Source of the DNA: Cyclobacteriaceae bacterium
Lineage (GTDB): Bacteria > Bacteroidota > Bacteroidia > Cytophagales > Cyclobacteriaceae
Direction: 5' to 3'
DNA: 64,000 nt
Assembly: GCA_958296015.1 (NCBI GenBank)
Contig: CATQIH010000009.1
Coordinates: forward strand, 124,001 to 188,000
Shown: positions 25,934 through 35,092 of the stretch, piece after piece
Layout: each line of letters begins with the position of its first letter
Position numbering within the stretch: the first letter of the stretch is position 1
Position numbers and translations under genes: made by a program
Notes under the pieces: generated by a model
Seen by the model: the letters and a program-made list of their open reading frames with translations, nothing else
What the model was told of the DNA's origin: nothing
Databases searched by the model: none

Positions 25934-26041
25934 CATACAGGGTCAGACCTATTTAAAGGCATTAGGGAGCGTAGAAAAATAAAGCCCTTGGCTTGTACAA
26001 GCCGCTAAGATTTGCCTTATCATTCAACATTGCCATCAACA

Positions 26042-26133
26042 AAAGCCGAATGCTCCCGGAGTGGATGCTCCCGGAGTGGATGCTCCCGGAGTGGATGCTC
26101 CCGGAGTGGATGCTCCCGTGAGCGTTCGGCTTT
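26042..26133 (+). terminator. Hairpin with embedded 15-bp tandem repeat downstream of msrA
   Basis: AAAGCCGAA (26042-26050) and TTCGGCTTT (26125-26133) form perfect outer arms. Between them lie four exact head-to-tail copies of a 15-bp unit, GGAGTGGATGCTCCC (26058-26117), preceded by a partial copy. Each unit can itself form a small GGAG/CTCC hairpin. The outer arms and following TTCTT suggest a terminator into which a slippage-prone repeat has grown. It also lies just beyond the 3' end of the convergent HD gene. Confidence 0.6.
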
Positions 26134-26180
26134 CTTATAGCCAAACCAATCCGGTATCCTATCTCCGATTTACATCCTTC

Positions 26181-26852
26181 CTAAACCATACCTTCCCATT
26201 CCTGGTAAAACTGGTGCAGAAATGTTTTCATATACTGATGGCGTGCTTCAGCCATCTTTCTGCCCGTAGCTGTATTCATCCTATCTTTGAGTAACAACAG
26301 CTTTTCGTAGAAGTGATTGAGGGTAGGAGCGTTGCTGTTTTTATATGCCTCTTTGTTCATATCCAGCTTGGGAGGAATACTGGGGTCGTACAGTGCGCGG
26401 TTTTTGAAGCCTCCATAGTTGAAGGCACGTGCAATACCGATGGCACCTAAAGCATCCAGTCGGTCAGCATCCTGCACAATATCCAGCTCCGGCGAACGGA
26501 AAGCCTGCGCGTGGTTGCCACCTTTGAATGAAATATGACGAACAATTTGTGTTACATGCATCCTGGTTTCTTCTGGCACCTCCATCTCCTGCATCAAACC
26601 TAAGGCTTTTTGAGGCCCGGCATCTTCATTGCCTTCATGAAACTTAGCATCAGCAATGTCGTGCAGCAAGGCACCCAGCTCAATGGTTAGTAGATCAAGA
26701 GGCTGCTTGCTGGTTTGTTGCTCCTGCTGTGCAATATGTTTTGCATTGTTCCACACCCGCTGGATATGCCACCAGTCATGGCCGCCCTCCGCATCCTGAA
26801 GAGCAGACTTAACATGAGTTATGGTGTAGTTAATGATAGACTGATCAGACAT
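26181..26852 (-). CDS. HD domain-containing phosphohydrolase
   Basis: 223 residues. The HD metal ligands are visible: H25 in GGHDWWHIQRVW, H64-D65 in ALLHDIADAKF, and D130 in VQDADRLDALGAIGIARAF. This is the pattern of the YedJ-type HD hydrolases, which act on nucleotides or related phosphates. The exact substrate is not known. It is transcribed convergently with msrA and lies downstream of the NmrA-like gene on the same strand. Confidence 0.88.
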   Translation of the reverse strand: MSDQSIINYTITHVKSALQDAEGGHDWWHIQRVWNNAKHIAQQEQQTSKQPLDLLTIELGALLHDIADAKFHEGNEDAGPQKALGLMQEMEVPEETRMHVTQIVRHISFKGGNHAQAFRSPELDIVQDADRLDALGAIGIARAFNYGGFKNRALYDPSIPPKLDMNKEAYKNSNAPTLNHFYEKLLLLKDRMNTATGRKMAEARHQYMKTFLHQFYQEWEGMV

Positions 26853-26948
26853 ATATGGACAGTCGGCAGTTGCCTTAGTTTATGAGTTACCAGTTACAAA
26901 GGTCACCGATCACAAGAGCCACCGACCACCAACTACAAAAAGCACCGA

Positions 26949-27821
26949 TTACTCCTCCAAAGAGGCTTGCTGCTGAAAGAATTTCTCAACCGTCATGGGT
27001 TTTCTTTTTACAATCTTTTCAAAGTCCTGGCTGACAAAATCATACTCATCAGCTTGTATGGCTTTGTAGCTGCTGACCATCATGTTGAGTCCAAAGCTAT
27101 CCGGATTGCCCTGCGCATAAAAGGAGCGTACTTCATCCAGGCTCATGTCTACGTAGCGTACGGGTTTGTCATAAGCTTGAGAAATTGCCTCAACGGCCTG
27201 CTCATAGGTGAAAGTCTCCGGGCCGGTTAGGTTATACATGGTATTGCCGTGCCCGTCTTGGGACAACACGGTAGCCATCGCTTCTGCAATTTCTGCCCTC
27301 GGAATAGAGTTGATCTTATGCTCACCGGCAGCAGCAAAAAACTTACCAGAAGCAAACGCCTGATCTATCCCTTCCAGAAACAGGTCGGCATACAGGGCAT
27401 TCCTGAAAATAGTGAAGGTTAGCCCGCTTTTTTTGATAAAGGCTTCTGTGTCTCTATGCACTTCAGCTGCATCAAAGTAAGAAAGCTCTTCGGCATTGAT
27501 AAGGCTGGTGTAAAGAATGTGCCTCACGCCTGCCATCAAGGCTGCGCTAATGGCATTGTGGTGCTGTTTGATGCGTTCTTCATTGTTGCCATCGCCAGAG
27601 ATAAGCAGCACTTTGTTCATGCCACGAAAAGCACTGATCATGCTGTTTTTGTTGTTGTAATCAGCTTCTTTTACCGTAATACCTTGCTCGGCCAGGTCTT
27701 TGGCTTCGTCCGGGCTGCGGGTCGTGATGAAGATATGTTGATCGTCTGTCTTTTTTTTGAGCAATGCCTGAACAGTAGCCCTTCCTAGGTGTCCTGTTCC
27801 TCCTGTGATTAAAATATTCAT
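26949..27821 (-). CDS. NmrA-like / NAD(P)H-binding SDR (QorB-like) protein
   Basis: 290 residues. It opens with MNILITGGTGHLGRATVQALL, the extended Rossmann TGxxGxxG motif, and continues with RHILYTSLINAEE and FTIFRNALYADLFLEG. The fold and length match atypical SDRs of the NmrA/HSCARG and quinone oxidoreductase QorB group, which lack the classical Tyr-Lys pair. It may be a quinone reductase or a redox sensor. Confidence 0.82.
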   Translation of the reverse strand: MNILITGGTGHLGRATVQALLKKKTDDQHIFITTRSPDEAKDLAEQGITVKEADYNNKNSMISAFRGMNKVLLISGDGNNEERIKQHHNAISAALMAGVRHILYTSLINAEELSYFDAAEVHRDTEAFIKKSGLTFTIFRNALYADLFLEGIDQAFASGKFFAAAGEHKINSIPRAEIAEAMATVLSQDGHGNTMYNLTGPETFTYEQAVEAISQAYDKPVRYVDMSLDEVRSFYAQGNPDSFGLNMMVSSYKAIQADEYDFVSQDFEKIVKRKPMTVEKFFQQQASLEE

Positions 27822-27925
27822 AAGTTTACAACAAGCCTGGCATATTAAAGTTTATTTCGATAGCGTTATCTGCTTTTTATATACCGCTGCCTTTGGTTGT
27901 CCTAATTTTTTGATAGCTTACTTTG

Positions 27926-29200
27926 ATGGATATTTACATTATTAGTATTACAGTGATTGGCGTTGCCGCCCTGGGAATGACATGGATTCCTATCCTTACC
28001 AAGAAAATAAACATCTCTTACTCTATTGTCTTCCTACTGTTTGGCGTTATCGTTTATAGCGTGGTGGACGAACTCCCCTGGCCCAATCCTTTTCGGGAAC
28101 AGACGTATACCGTGCACCTCACCGAGATGATCGTTATCATCGCCCTGATGGGTACCGGCTTGAAGATAGACCACCCGTTTTCTTTTAGAGAATGGAAGAT
28201 TCCTTTCCGGCTGGTCACTGTTACCATGCTAATCAGTATTGGTAGTATGGTGTTGCTGGGCATGTGGGGACTGGGCTTCGACATTGCATCGGCAGTGCTG
28301 CTGGGGGCGGTGCTGGCACCTACAGACCCTGTGCTGGCCTCCGACGTGCAGGTAGGGCCACCCAACAAAGGAGAAAACGACGTGGTACGCTTCTCCCTGA
28401 CAGCCGAAGCCGGACTCAACGATGGTATGGCTTTTCCATTCACTTGGCTGGCTATTGTGCTTGCCATAGCCTCGCAGACCGGCGAGCCGTGGCTGGGCGA
28501 GTGGCTGTGGCAGGACCTGCTCTACCGGATTGGTGCAGGAGTAGTGATTGGTTTTTTGCTGGGCAGGCTGGTTTCTTACTTGTTTTTCTATCTGCCGGAG
28601 AGATACAAGATGTTGCATGTAAGAGACGGGTTGGTAGCTGTTTCTGCTACCTTTTTGGTATATGGAATCACGGAGATGACACATGGATATGGTTTTATGG
28701 CTGTGTTTGTCGCTGCTGTCACAATCCGCAACTATGAGATAGATCATGAATTCCACCTATCGTTGCACGCTTTCACCGATCAGATAGAACGCATACTGCT
28801 GGCAGTGCTGCTAACGTTGTTTGGCGGCAGCCTGGTAGGAGGTATCCTGGATGCCCTCACCTGGAAAATGGCCCTGATCGGTCTGGGGTTTGTGCTGGTC
28901 ATACGCCCTCTGGCAGGCATCATCGGCATGGTCGGTATCCCTATTAAGCGGAGAGAGAAACTAGCCATTAGCTTTTTTGGTATCAAAGGCATCGGCTCCT
29001 TTTTCTACCTGGCCTTTGCCCTGAACGAAACATTCTTTGCCCAAAAGGCAGAGCTTTGGTCTATGACAGCTTTTATAGTGCTGGTATCCATCCTGTTGCA
29101 TGGCCTCACAGCTTCTTTGGCCATGAAGAAGCTCAAGCTCAGGTACATCGCCGAGCAAAGAGAAGAAATGCATAAAGCTGCCAGTACCGCTAAAAGCTAA
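27926..29200 (+). CDS. Cation:proton antiporter (CPA1/NhaP type)
   Basis: 424 residues from the ATG at 27926; the TTG three bases earlier is not needed. About 12 hydrophobic spans. The core GAVLAPTDPVLASDVQVGPP (about 130-149) carries the Asp pair region of CPA1 antiporters, and EAGLNDGMAFPFTWLAI the second conserved acidic residue (ND motif). FFGIKGIGSFFYLAFAL near the end is also typical. Exchanges Na+ or K+ for H+ across the inner membrane. It ends 11 bp inside the convergent minus-strand gene. Confidence 0.9.
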   Translation: MDIYIISITVIGVAALGMTWIPILTKKINISYSIVFLLFGVIVYSVVDELPWPNPFREQTYTVHLTEMIVIIALMGTGLKIDHPFSFREWKIPFRLVTVTMLISIGSMVLLGMWGLGFDIASAVLLGAVLAPTDPVLASDVQVGPPNKGENDVVRFSLTAEAGLNDGMAFPFTWLAIVLAIASQTGEPWLGEWLWQDLLYRIGAGVVIGFLLGRLVSYLFFYLPERYKMLHVRDGLVAVSATFLVYGITEMTHGYGFMAVFVAAVTIRNYEIDHEFHLSLHAFTDQIERILLAVLLTLFGGSLVGGILDALTWKMALIGLGFVLVIRPLAGIIGMVGIPIKRREKLAISFFGIKGIGSFFYLAFALNETFFAQKAELWSMTAFIVLVSILLHGLTASLAMKKLKLRYIAEQREEMHKAASTAKS

Positions 29201-29951
29201 GACCTGCACTCAATGAAAAACGCCGGAAGATACGCTCTTCGTGAAAAGAAGCATCACTTCCCCAGTTTGGCATGGTGTAGTCCAGCGTCACTTTTTGCAG
29301 GCGATAGCCAAAGCCTAACACAAAAGCGGTGCTCTTCATGTTGAACCGGTACCCAAAGCCTGGCTGCACCATCCAGCCACCTTTTGCATGTGCATCCGTC
29401 ATAAAACCATCCCTGTTGTTAGCCCAGGCAATGCCGTAGCCTGCATCCAGGTAGGCATAGGGTGTCACCTTGCGTTTGGTAAGGTCTGCCTTTAGTTGCG
29501 CATACACTGGCAGCGAGGTGACGCTTCCCAGAAAATCCAGCCCGATGCCCAGGCCGGTTTGCCAGCCCGAGGTAAAACGGTAGCCGTTGACCATACTCAA
29601 AGAAAAGGTAGAGCCATATTCGTTCTGCCCAATCAACATGCCAAGGCCGACAGTATAGGTAAAGCCTGTACGGGGTTCGTAAGGTTTGGCAGGCACTGCT
29701 TCCTTTTGCGGTATTGAGTCCACATGGCCAAAGGTGATCATCCTGATCTTATCAAAGGAAATATCTATATGCGTAACAGGGTCTATCTCTAGGGTCATAT
29801 ACTCGTCAAAGATCGTACTGATGATAGCACCATGTATAGACTTGCCGTTTTTCAGATAAACCGTCACGGGTGTTTTCTCCTGTGCCTGCACCGGCATACT
29901 ATAGGCCAGCAGCAGGCAGAGGGTGAAAAGGGGTATAAGTAGTTTGATCAT
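29190..29951 (-). CDS. Exported hypothetical protein, outer-membrane beta-barrel-like
   Basis: 253 residues from the ATG at 29951, which begins a clear signal peptide (MIKLLIPLFTLCLLLAYS...VQAQ). An open frame continues 86 codons upstream but only through a 52-bp tandem repeat, giving low-complexity translation, so the longer start is rejected. The mature part first has a small beta domain (TVYLKNGKSIHGAIISTI), then alternating strands such as FTYTVGLGMLIGQNEYGS and ending FSLSAGLSF, a typical outer-membrane C-terminus. Function unknown. Its 3' end overlaps the convergent antiporter gene by 11 bp. Confidence 0.75.
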   Translation of the reverse strand: MIKLLIPLFTLCLLLAYSMPVQAQEKTPVTVYLKNGKSIHGAIISTIFDEYMTLEIDPVTHIDISFDKIRMITFGHVDSIPQKEAVPAKPYEPRTGFTYTVGLGMLIGQNEYGSTFSLSMVNGYRFTSGWQTGLGIGLDFLGSVTSLPVYAQLKADLTKRKVTPYAYLDAGYGIAWANNRDGFMTDAHAKGGWMVQPGFGYRFNMKSTAFVLGFGYRLQKVTLDYTMPNWGSDASFHEERIFRRFSLSAGLSF

Positions 29952-30044
29952 ATCAGAAGGCCAGGGTAGGTATTTTGCTATACTACGGTACATTTCCGGT
30001 TTGTGGGAACGGGCCACGGCGGCACGGGGTGCCCCGCACAAACC

Positions 30045-30182
30045 GGGGTGTGGAAACCGTAGGCTGTGCGGGGGTACCGGTACCCCGTGCCACCGTGGGG
30101 TGTGGAAACCGTAGGCTGTGCGCTGGTACCGGTACCCCGTGCCGCCGTGGGGTGTGGAAACCGTGGGCTGTGTCCCACAGCC
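30045..30182. repeat. 52-bp GC-rich tandem repeat, about 2.7 copies
   Basis: TGTGGAAACCGT recurs at 30049, 30101 and 30153, an exact 52-bp period. Each unit contains GTACCGGTAC palindromes and CCCCGTGCC. The array is much more GC-rich than the genes beside it and lies between two minus-strand genes, so it would be in the 5' leader of the gene at 29951. Confidence 0.75.
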
Positions 30183-30205
30183 CACTTTCAGGCAAATGTA
30201 CCGTA

Positions 30206-31531
30206 TCATAGTATTTTGCTTAACAACTTGATATCAGCCGGGTTGCTGTAGTCATACTGATACAGCCCGTCTTCTCCGATCATCATCAGTACGCCGTCGA
30301 GCGGGATCACATCGTAGGCATGTATGTCTTTGAAGTGAGCAACCAGGTGATCGCCAATGTTTTTCTTATCGCTTGCTTCAAATACTTTCAATCCATCATC
30401 TCCTTCGCAGATAAACAGCGTGGTGCTGTCGATGCCCAATCCGTGCGGATGGTCCATCGCATAGGTAGCTATTTGGCGGGGGGCAGCCGCATCGCTAACA
30501 TCTACCAGTTCCAGTTGATTGGTAAAACCGTTGCAGGCAGTGCCATCGCGGAGCGTTACGTAAGCAATATCATCTTGCACCACCACCGGGTCGCAACTGG
30601 TGATGTGCTCATAGGTAGAAAGCAGGATAGGGTTTTCCGGCTGGGTGTTGTCATAGATATACATACCGTTCTGTGCACCGATAAACAGCTTATCCTTATA
30701 GGGAAAGATCGTTTCAATGTTGAAATTAACGTACAGTTCTTTACCTTCTTTCGGGTCGGCGAGGCTGGCAATATCAAATAGTTGCATGTTGGTACCATCA
30801 ATGGTATACAGGTACTGCCCGACTACCGTAAACCGGGCCATTGAGCCTCCGGTACCGCTTTCCTGGCCAGATGACCCGCTATTTGTTGCAGTACCACTGG
30901 TATTACAGGTAGTGCAACCATTGGGTGAAAAGCCTTCCAGTGCTATGATGCCGCCTCCATACCTGAACCAGGTAGATGCCGCAGCCGCTTCATGTCCCTC
31001 CAACTTTTCTATTACTTCAACTTCCTCCCATCCTGTTATCACTGCTCCTGTGTCGGCAGCGTATCCGTAGCTATTATAATACGGAAACACGTCTTCCACT
31101 CTTTTTACTTCTTTTACATCATTTGCGTTGCTGATGTCGAGAGCCAGCAGGTCGATGTAGCTGTCGGCATACAGGATATTGCCTTTGCCTGCCAGGTCAA
31201 AGTTGCCAGGAATATTAATAAAGCTCACGTTCACAGGGTTGGCAGGGTCGGTATTGTCAATAACATGGATGCCTTCATTAGGCTCATTGATGAACAGGAA
31301 ATGGTTCATAAAATATATTTTGCCAAGCACCTTCACAGGCTGGGGCGGCAGTATATCAAAGGCTTCCCTGAGTTCGGCAGTAGAGGTATACACCGGTTCA
31401 AAGTAAGAATAGCGGCGCGTAACCTCTACTTTATCGCTGCATCGGGTAAATATTAGCAGGCACAGCATCATCAGGTGGCCATGCACTATTAGGCTGAGCC
31501 AGCGCGGGCGGGCAAATGTAAGCGTTGTCAT
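30206..31531 (-). CDS. LVIVD repeat-containing surface protein
   Basis: 441 residues. Repeats with the LVIVD-type pattern are seen several times: GIHVIDNTDPANPVNVSFINIPG, LLALDISNANDVKEVKRVED, MQLFDIASLADPKEGKELY, MYIYDNTQPENPILLSTYEH and LELVDVSDAAAPRQIATYA. They form a beta-propeller. A hydrophobic stretch, LMMLCLLIFTRC, precedes the mature part and may be a lipoprotein signal, although Arg before the Cys is unusual; an ATG at 31471 would start right at it. A Cys/Gly/Ser-rich loop (CTTCNTSGTATNSGSSG) is inserted mid-protein. Function unknown, probably surface-exposed. Confidence 0.82.
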   Translation of the reverse strand: MTTLTFARPRWLSLIVHGHLMMLCLLIFTRCSDKVEVTRRYSYFEPVYTSTAELREAFDILPPQPVKVLGKIYFMNHFLFINEPNEGIHVIDNTDPANPVNVSFINIPGNFDLAGKGNILYADSYIDLLALDISNANDVKEVKRVEDVFPYYNSYGYAADTGAVITGWEEVEVIEKLEGHEAAAASTWFRYGGGIIALEGFSPNGCTTCNTSGTATNSGSSGQESGTGGSMARFTVVGQYLYTIDGTNMQLFDIASLADPKEGKELYVNFNIETIFPYKDKLFIGAQNGMYIYDNTQPENPILLSTYEHITSCDPVVVQDDIAYVTLRDGTACNGFTNQLELVDVSDAAAPRQIATYAMDHPHGLGIDSTTLFICEGDDGLKVFEASDKKNIGDHLVAHFKDIHAYDVIPLDGVLMMIGEDGLYQYDYSNPADIKLLSKIL

Positions 31532-31661
31532 GAGCAGAAGCGTTTAGTGTTTTTTTATGACACTTCTTTGTAAACAATGGTTGTAATCTGGTGGTATATA
31601 GCATAGCGTATGGCTTTGAAAGCCAGCAGGTATGTCAAGGCTATTTCATTCTTATCTAGCT

Positions 31662-31779
31662 TCAGTCACAGACTGAAGCGAGAATATATATTTAAGTTTA
31701 GGACACGTAATCTTAGACCTTAGAATATTTGAAAGCTTCAGATGCAATCTGAAGCTAGTGAGGATGGGATACATCCCGC
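31662..31779. repeat. Intergenic palindromes upstream of the aldo/keto reductase
   Basis: Two short perfect hairpins occur in the gap: CTTCAGTC/GACTGAAG (about 31662-31680) and AGCTTCAGAT/ATCTGAAGCT (31735-31757). A third, GGATG/CATCC, follows at about 31765-31779. The core CTTCAG is shared, so these look like one family of dispersed palindromic elements. Confidence 0.5.
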
Positions 31780-31820
31780 ACCAGAAAATTAGTTTACTAT
31801 ATCAATCAGCGTAACCAACC

Positions 31821-32813
31821 ATGAATTATCGTACACTACCCAATACAGACCTACGGGTGTCTGAGATTGCTTTTGGTGCCTGGGGCATCGTAGGCGACGC
31901 TCACTGGGGGCCTCAGGATGAAAAGGATGCCATCGCAGCTTTGCAGACGGCTTATGAGATGGGCATTAACTTTTTTGATACCGCAGAAGCATATGGCGAC
32001 GGAGCTTCCGAACATCTGATCGACCGGGCACTTGCCGATGTGCGGGACAAGATTATCATTGCTACCAAGCTCAAGCCCGAAGACTTTGCTTACCAGGATG
32101 TCAAAAAAGCCTGCGAACAAAGGCTCAAAGCACTGCAAACCGAGCAGATTGATCTGCTGCAACTGCATTGGCCTAACCATAATGTCCCACTACAGGAAAC
32201 TATCCGCGCATTGGAAGACCTTCTGAAAGAGGGCAAGATCAGAGCTTTTGGCGTGTCTAACTTTGGGGTAGGGGATTTGCATGAGAGCCTGCTGGTTAGC
32301 GGTGCCATAGCCACCAATCAGTTGCCCTACAGCCTGCTGTGGCGGGCCATTGAATATGAAATATTGCCGTTATGCCACCAAAAGAATGTAGCAATACTCT
32401 GTTACTCTCCCCTGATGCAGGGACTGCTCACCGGCAAGTTTGCCACACCTGATGAAGTGCCGGATGGCAGGGCGCGTTCCCGTCATTTTTCTAAGAACAG
32501 GCCAAAATCACGACACCAAGAAGAAGGAGCCGAGTCCGTAACATTTGATACCTTGAATGCTATCCAAAAGATTGCACAACGCCTGGATATACCCATGGGG
32601 CAGCTAAGCGTTGCCTGGTTGTTAGGGCAGCCCAACATTGGTAGTGTGATTGTAGGAGGAAGAAATGCCGCGCAGGTCAGAGATAATGCGATGGCTGCCC
32701 ACGTAAAGTTATCCTCTGAAACAATGTCAGAACTCAACAAAGTGACAGCCCAGCTAAAAGCCCAACTAGGACCCAACCCCGACCTGTGGCAGTCTGAATC
32801 GAGGTATCGTTGA
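31821..32813 (+). CDS. Aldo/keto reductase
   Basis: 330 residues, typical (alpha/beta)8 aldo/keto reductase. The catalytic tetrad can be placed: Asp in FFDTAEAYGDGASE, Tyr of AYG, Lys in IIIATKLKPE and His in LLQLHWPN. The NADPH-binding end has GSVIVGGRNAAQVRDN. The best guess is a general carbonyl reductase; no physiological substrate can be named. The gene stands alone, with dispersed palindromes upstream and a tandem array downstream. Confidence 0.92.
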   Translation: MNYRTLPNTDLRVSEIAFGAWGIVGDAHWGPQDEKDAIAALQTAYEMGINFFDTAEAYGDGASEHLIDRALADVRDKIIIATKLKPEDFAYQDVKKACEQRLKALQTEQIDLLQLHWPNHNVPLQETIRALEDLLKEGKIRAFGVSNFGVGDLHESLLVSGAIATNQLPYSLLWRAIEYEILPLCHQKNVAILCYSPLMQGLLTGKFATPDEVPDGRARSRHFSKNRPKSRHQEEGAESVTFDTLNAIQKIAQRLDIPMGQLSVAWLLGQPNIGSVIVGGRNAAQVRDNAMAAHVKLSSETMSELNKVTAQLKAQLGPNPDLWQSESRYR

Positions 32814-32916
32814 GTAGCGGGTATGGTTTGTCAACAGAGGATAGACACCTGATATTTATACAGACAGAAGTAACATATCAGGTAAAGAAAGCTTATACTT
32901 CATAGCAAATAAAACT

Positions 32917-33268
32917 ACTAGTGCGCGTTTGTAACGCGTTCGGCATGGGGTTCACTAGACTACTAGTGCGCGTTTGTAACGCGTTCGGCATGAAGCGCAC
33001 TAGACTACTAGTGCGCGTTTGTAACGCGTTCGGCATGAAGCGCACTAACTACTAGTGCGCGTTTGTAACGCGTTTGGCATGGAGCGCACTAACTACTAGT
33101 GCGCGTTTGTAACGCGTTTGGCATGGAGCGCACTAACTACTAGTGCGCGTTTGTAACGCGTTTGGCATGGAGCGCACTAACTACTAGTGCGCGTTTGTAA
33201 CGCGTTTGGCATGGAGCGCACTAACTACTAGTGCGCGTTTGTAACGCGTTTGGCATGGAGCGCACTAG
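32917..33268. repeat. Eight-copy 44-45 bp self-complementary tandem array
   Basis: ACTAGTGCGCGTTTGTAACG starts at 32917, 32962, 33007, 33051, 33095, 33139, 33183 and 33227: two 45-bp steps, then 44-bp steps. Each unit pairs TAGTGCGC with GCGCACTA at its ends, and inside it CGCGTT/AACGCG around TGT. The first units differ slightly (CGTTCGGCATGGGG, CGTTCGGCATGAAG), while the last five are identical. There are no spacers, so this is not a CRISPR array. Confidence 0.9.
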
Positions 33269-33328
33269 CAATTGTAATTTATTCTGAGTACTTATAAGCT
33301 ACGTAAGTTAAACGTTCATCCCCCTTGC

Positions 33329-34854
33329 CCCCCTTTGAAGGCTAGTGTTTATACATAAGTCTGAGAGGAATAAAGTAGTGTTGGTGTTAAGATAAAGAAA
33401 GGAAAGACATAAACAAGCAGAAGATGATAGAGACAAAGACATCAGGAAGAAAAACCACCAGCCTTCATGGAGACAAGCGGCTGGAAAAAAGGGGGTTCAA
33501 TTGGAGCATAAGATAGCCGAAAAACAAACCATAGTCATCAACAGGCTCAGTGATAACTGGTCAGAGTTGATGAGTTTTTATCGTTATTTGGGTAATGATA
33601 AAGTGAGAGAAGGTGCTTTGATAGAGCAGGCACAGAGCCAATGCAGGGGTCAGGTGGCAGGCAAAGATGTGCTGGTGCTGCAAGATAGCACAGAGATCAA
33701 CTATGCTTCTCATCAAGGCTTGATCCAAGCTGAGAGTGGCTTGGGTTTGGTAGGCAACAACCAAGATATAGGCTACTTTGCTCATTGCAGCCTGGTCATA
33801 GATGCTCAGCAAGGCAGCGTATTAGGCTTGAGCGATGTGCAGTTGTGGATACGGGCAGCAGGGCAAGAGAAGCCAACAGCACCGCTACCCATAGAAAAAA
33901 AAGAGACTTATCGCTGGATAAAAGCTTGCCAGGCGAGCCAACCTTGTTTACAGCAGGCCCGTGAGGTTACTTTCGTGCAGGATCGGGAAGGGGATATATA
34001 TGACAGTTTTGTCAGGGTGCCCGATGAGCGCACTCACTTGCTTATCCGCAGCCGGGTGAACCGTCTGATAGAGACCATGCAAGGAGAAAAGCATAAGCTC
34101 TATGACTATGCTGACCAGCAGCCAGCCTGTGGAGGGTATAGTTTTCTGTTGCCGGGTTTACCTGGTAAGCGAAAGCAGCGCAACGTTGAGATGCAAGTAC
34201 GCTTTGTGCAAGTAAAACTGCTGCGCCCGGACAACAACCCCCATGCCAAGGTCTATCCTAAAAATGTAACCTTATATTTGGTACAGGGTAAAGAAACTCC
34301 TCAGAGTGCAGGCAAAGAAAAGCCTGTGGAGTGGAATCTGCTCACTACCCATCCGGTTAGTTGTTTTGAGCAAGCTTTGCAGATGGTGCATTGGTATAGC
34401 CTGCGATGGATCATAGAGGACTATTTCCGTCTGCTCAAATCAGAGGGCTTCAACTTGGAAGCCTCAGAGTTAGAGCAAGGCTACAGCCTGAGAAAGTTAG
34501 GCGTGATTGCTATGAAAAGTGCGCTGCTGGTCATGCAACTTAGACAAGCCAGGTCAGCCACAAGTACACAGCCCATAGCCGTAGGCTTTAGTGTAGTACA
34601 ACAAGCCTTTCTAAAAGTGCTCTTAGTTGGTCTGGAAGGTCAAACAGCTAAACACAAGAATCCTTATCAGGAAAGTGACTTAGCCTGGGCCTCCTGGATT
34701 ATTGCCAGGTTAGGGGGGTGGAAAGGCTATCAAAGCCAAAGACCACCTGGCGTGATTACCTTCACCAGAGGCTTAAAACGTTTTGAAAGTATGCTGGCAG
34801 GTTGGCTTTTAGCTCCTGACAAAGATATGTATAAACACTAGCCTTCAAAGGGGG
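33329..34854 (+). mobile_element. IS4-family insertion sequence (about 1.53 kb)
   Basis: The 29 bp at 33329-33357 (starting CCCCCTTTGAAGG) are the exact reverse complement of 34826-34854 (ending CCTTCAAAGGGGG). Inside is one transposase gene with the IS4 Y-R-E-K signature, and its stop codon lies within the right inverted repeat. No direct target duplication is obvious at these borders, so the outer limits could be off by a few bases. Confidence 0.85.
33424..34841 (+). CDS. IS4-family transposase, with -1 frame change near the start
   Basis: The DDE residues fall in VLQDSTEINY, TFVQDREGDIYD and YSLRWIIEDYFRLLKSEG; the last fits Y-x2-R-x3-E-x6-K exactly. The main frame is open from 33501 (a TTG), but the N-terminal block GDKRLEKR is encoded in another frame starting with the ATG at 33424 and reaching a stop after NWSIR. 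The two parts join by a -1 shift at the run AAAAAAGGGGG (33485-33495), which gives RLEKKGVQLEHKIAEKQ. This may be programmed frameshifting, common in IS elements, or an inactivating deletion. It is slightly shorter than many IS4 transposases. Confidence 0.8.
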
Positions 34855-35092
34855 ACACTGCATGGCTGTTATCCACCTTTGAGGGGGCAAAGGAATGAAT
34901 TGCAGTTGATACAGTAGATCTATCAGATGTCGAGCTTACAAAGCCATGCACGGCAAAGTGCAGATGATGCATTAGATAGTGTGAAGAAAGTCAACGGGTA
35001 GCAAGGCACTATGCCTTACGTAGTCTGCGTAAGCACAAAACGCCAGTTACGTACAGTACATACGCAAGCTACGAAATGTTGTATGGATTGAT

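Noticed and set aside
29952-30209. 86-codon N-terminal extension of the beta-barrel-like gene
   Set aside because: It translates the 52-bp tandem repeat and ends at a clean signal-peptide start at 29951.
32917-33268. CRISPR array
   Set aside because: Units are contiguous and identical with no unique spacers, and no cas genes are near.
33318-34866. Target duplication for the IS4 element
   Set aside because: The 10 bp on each side of the inverted repeats do not match, so no duplication is claimed.
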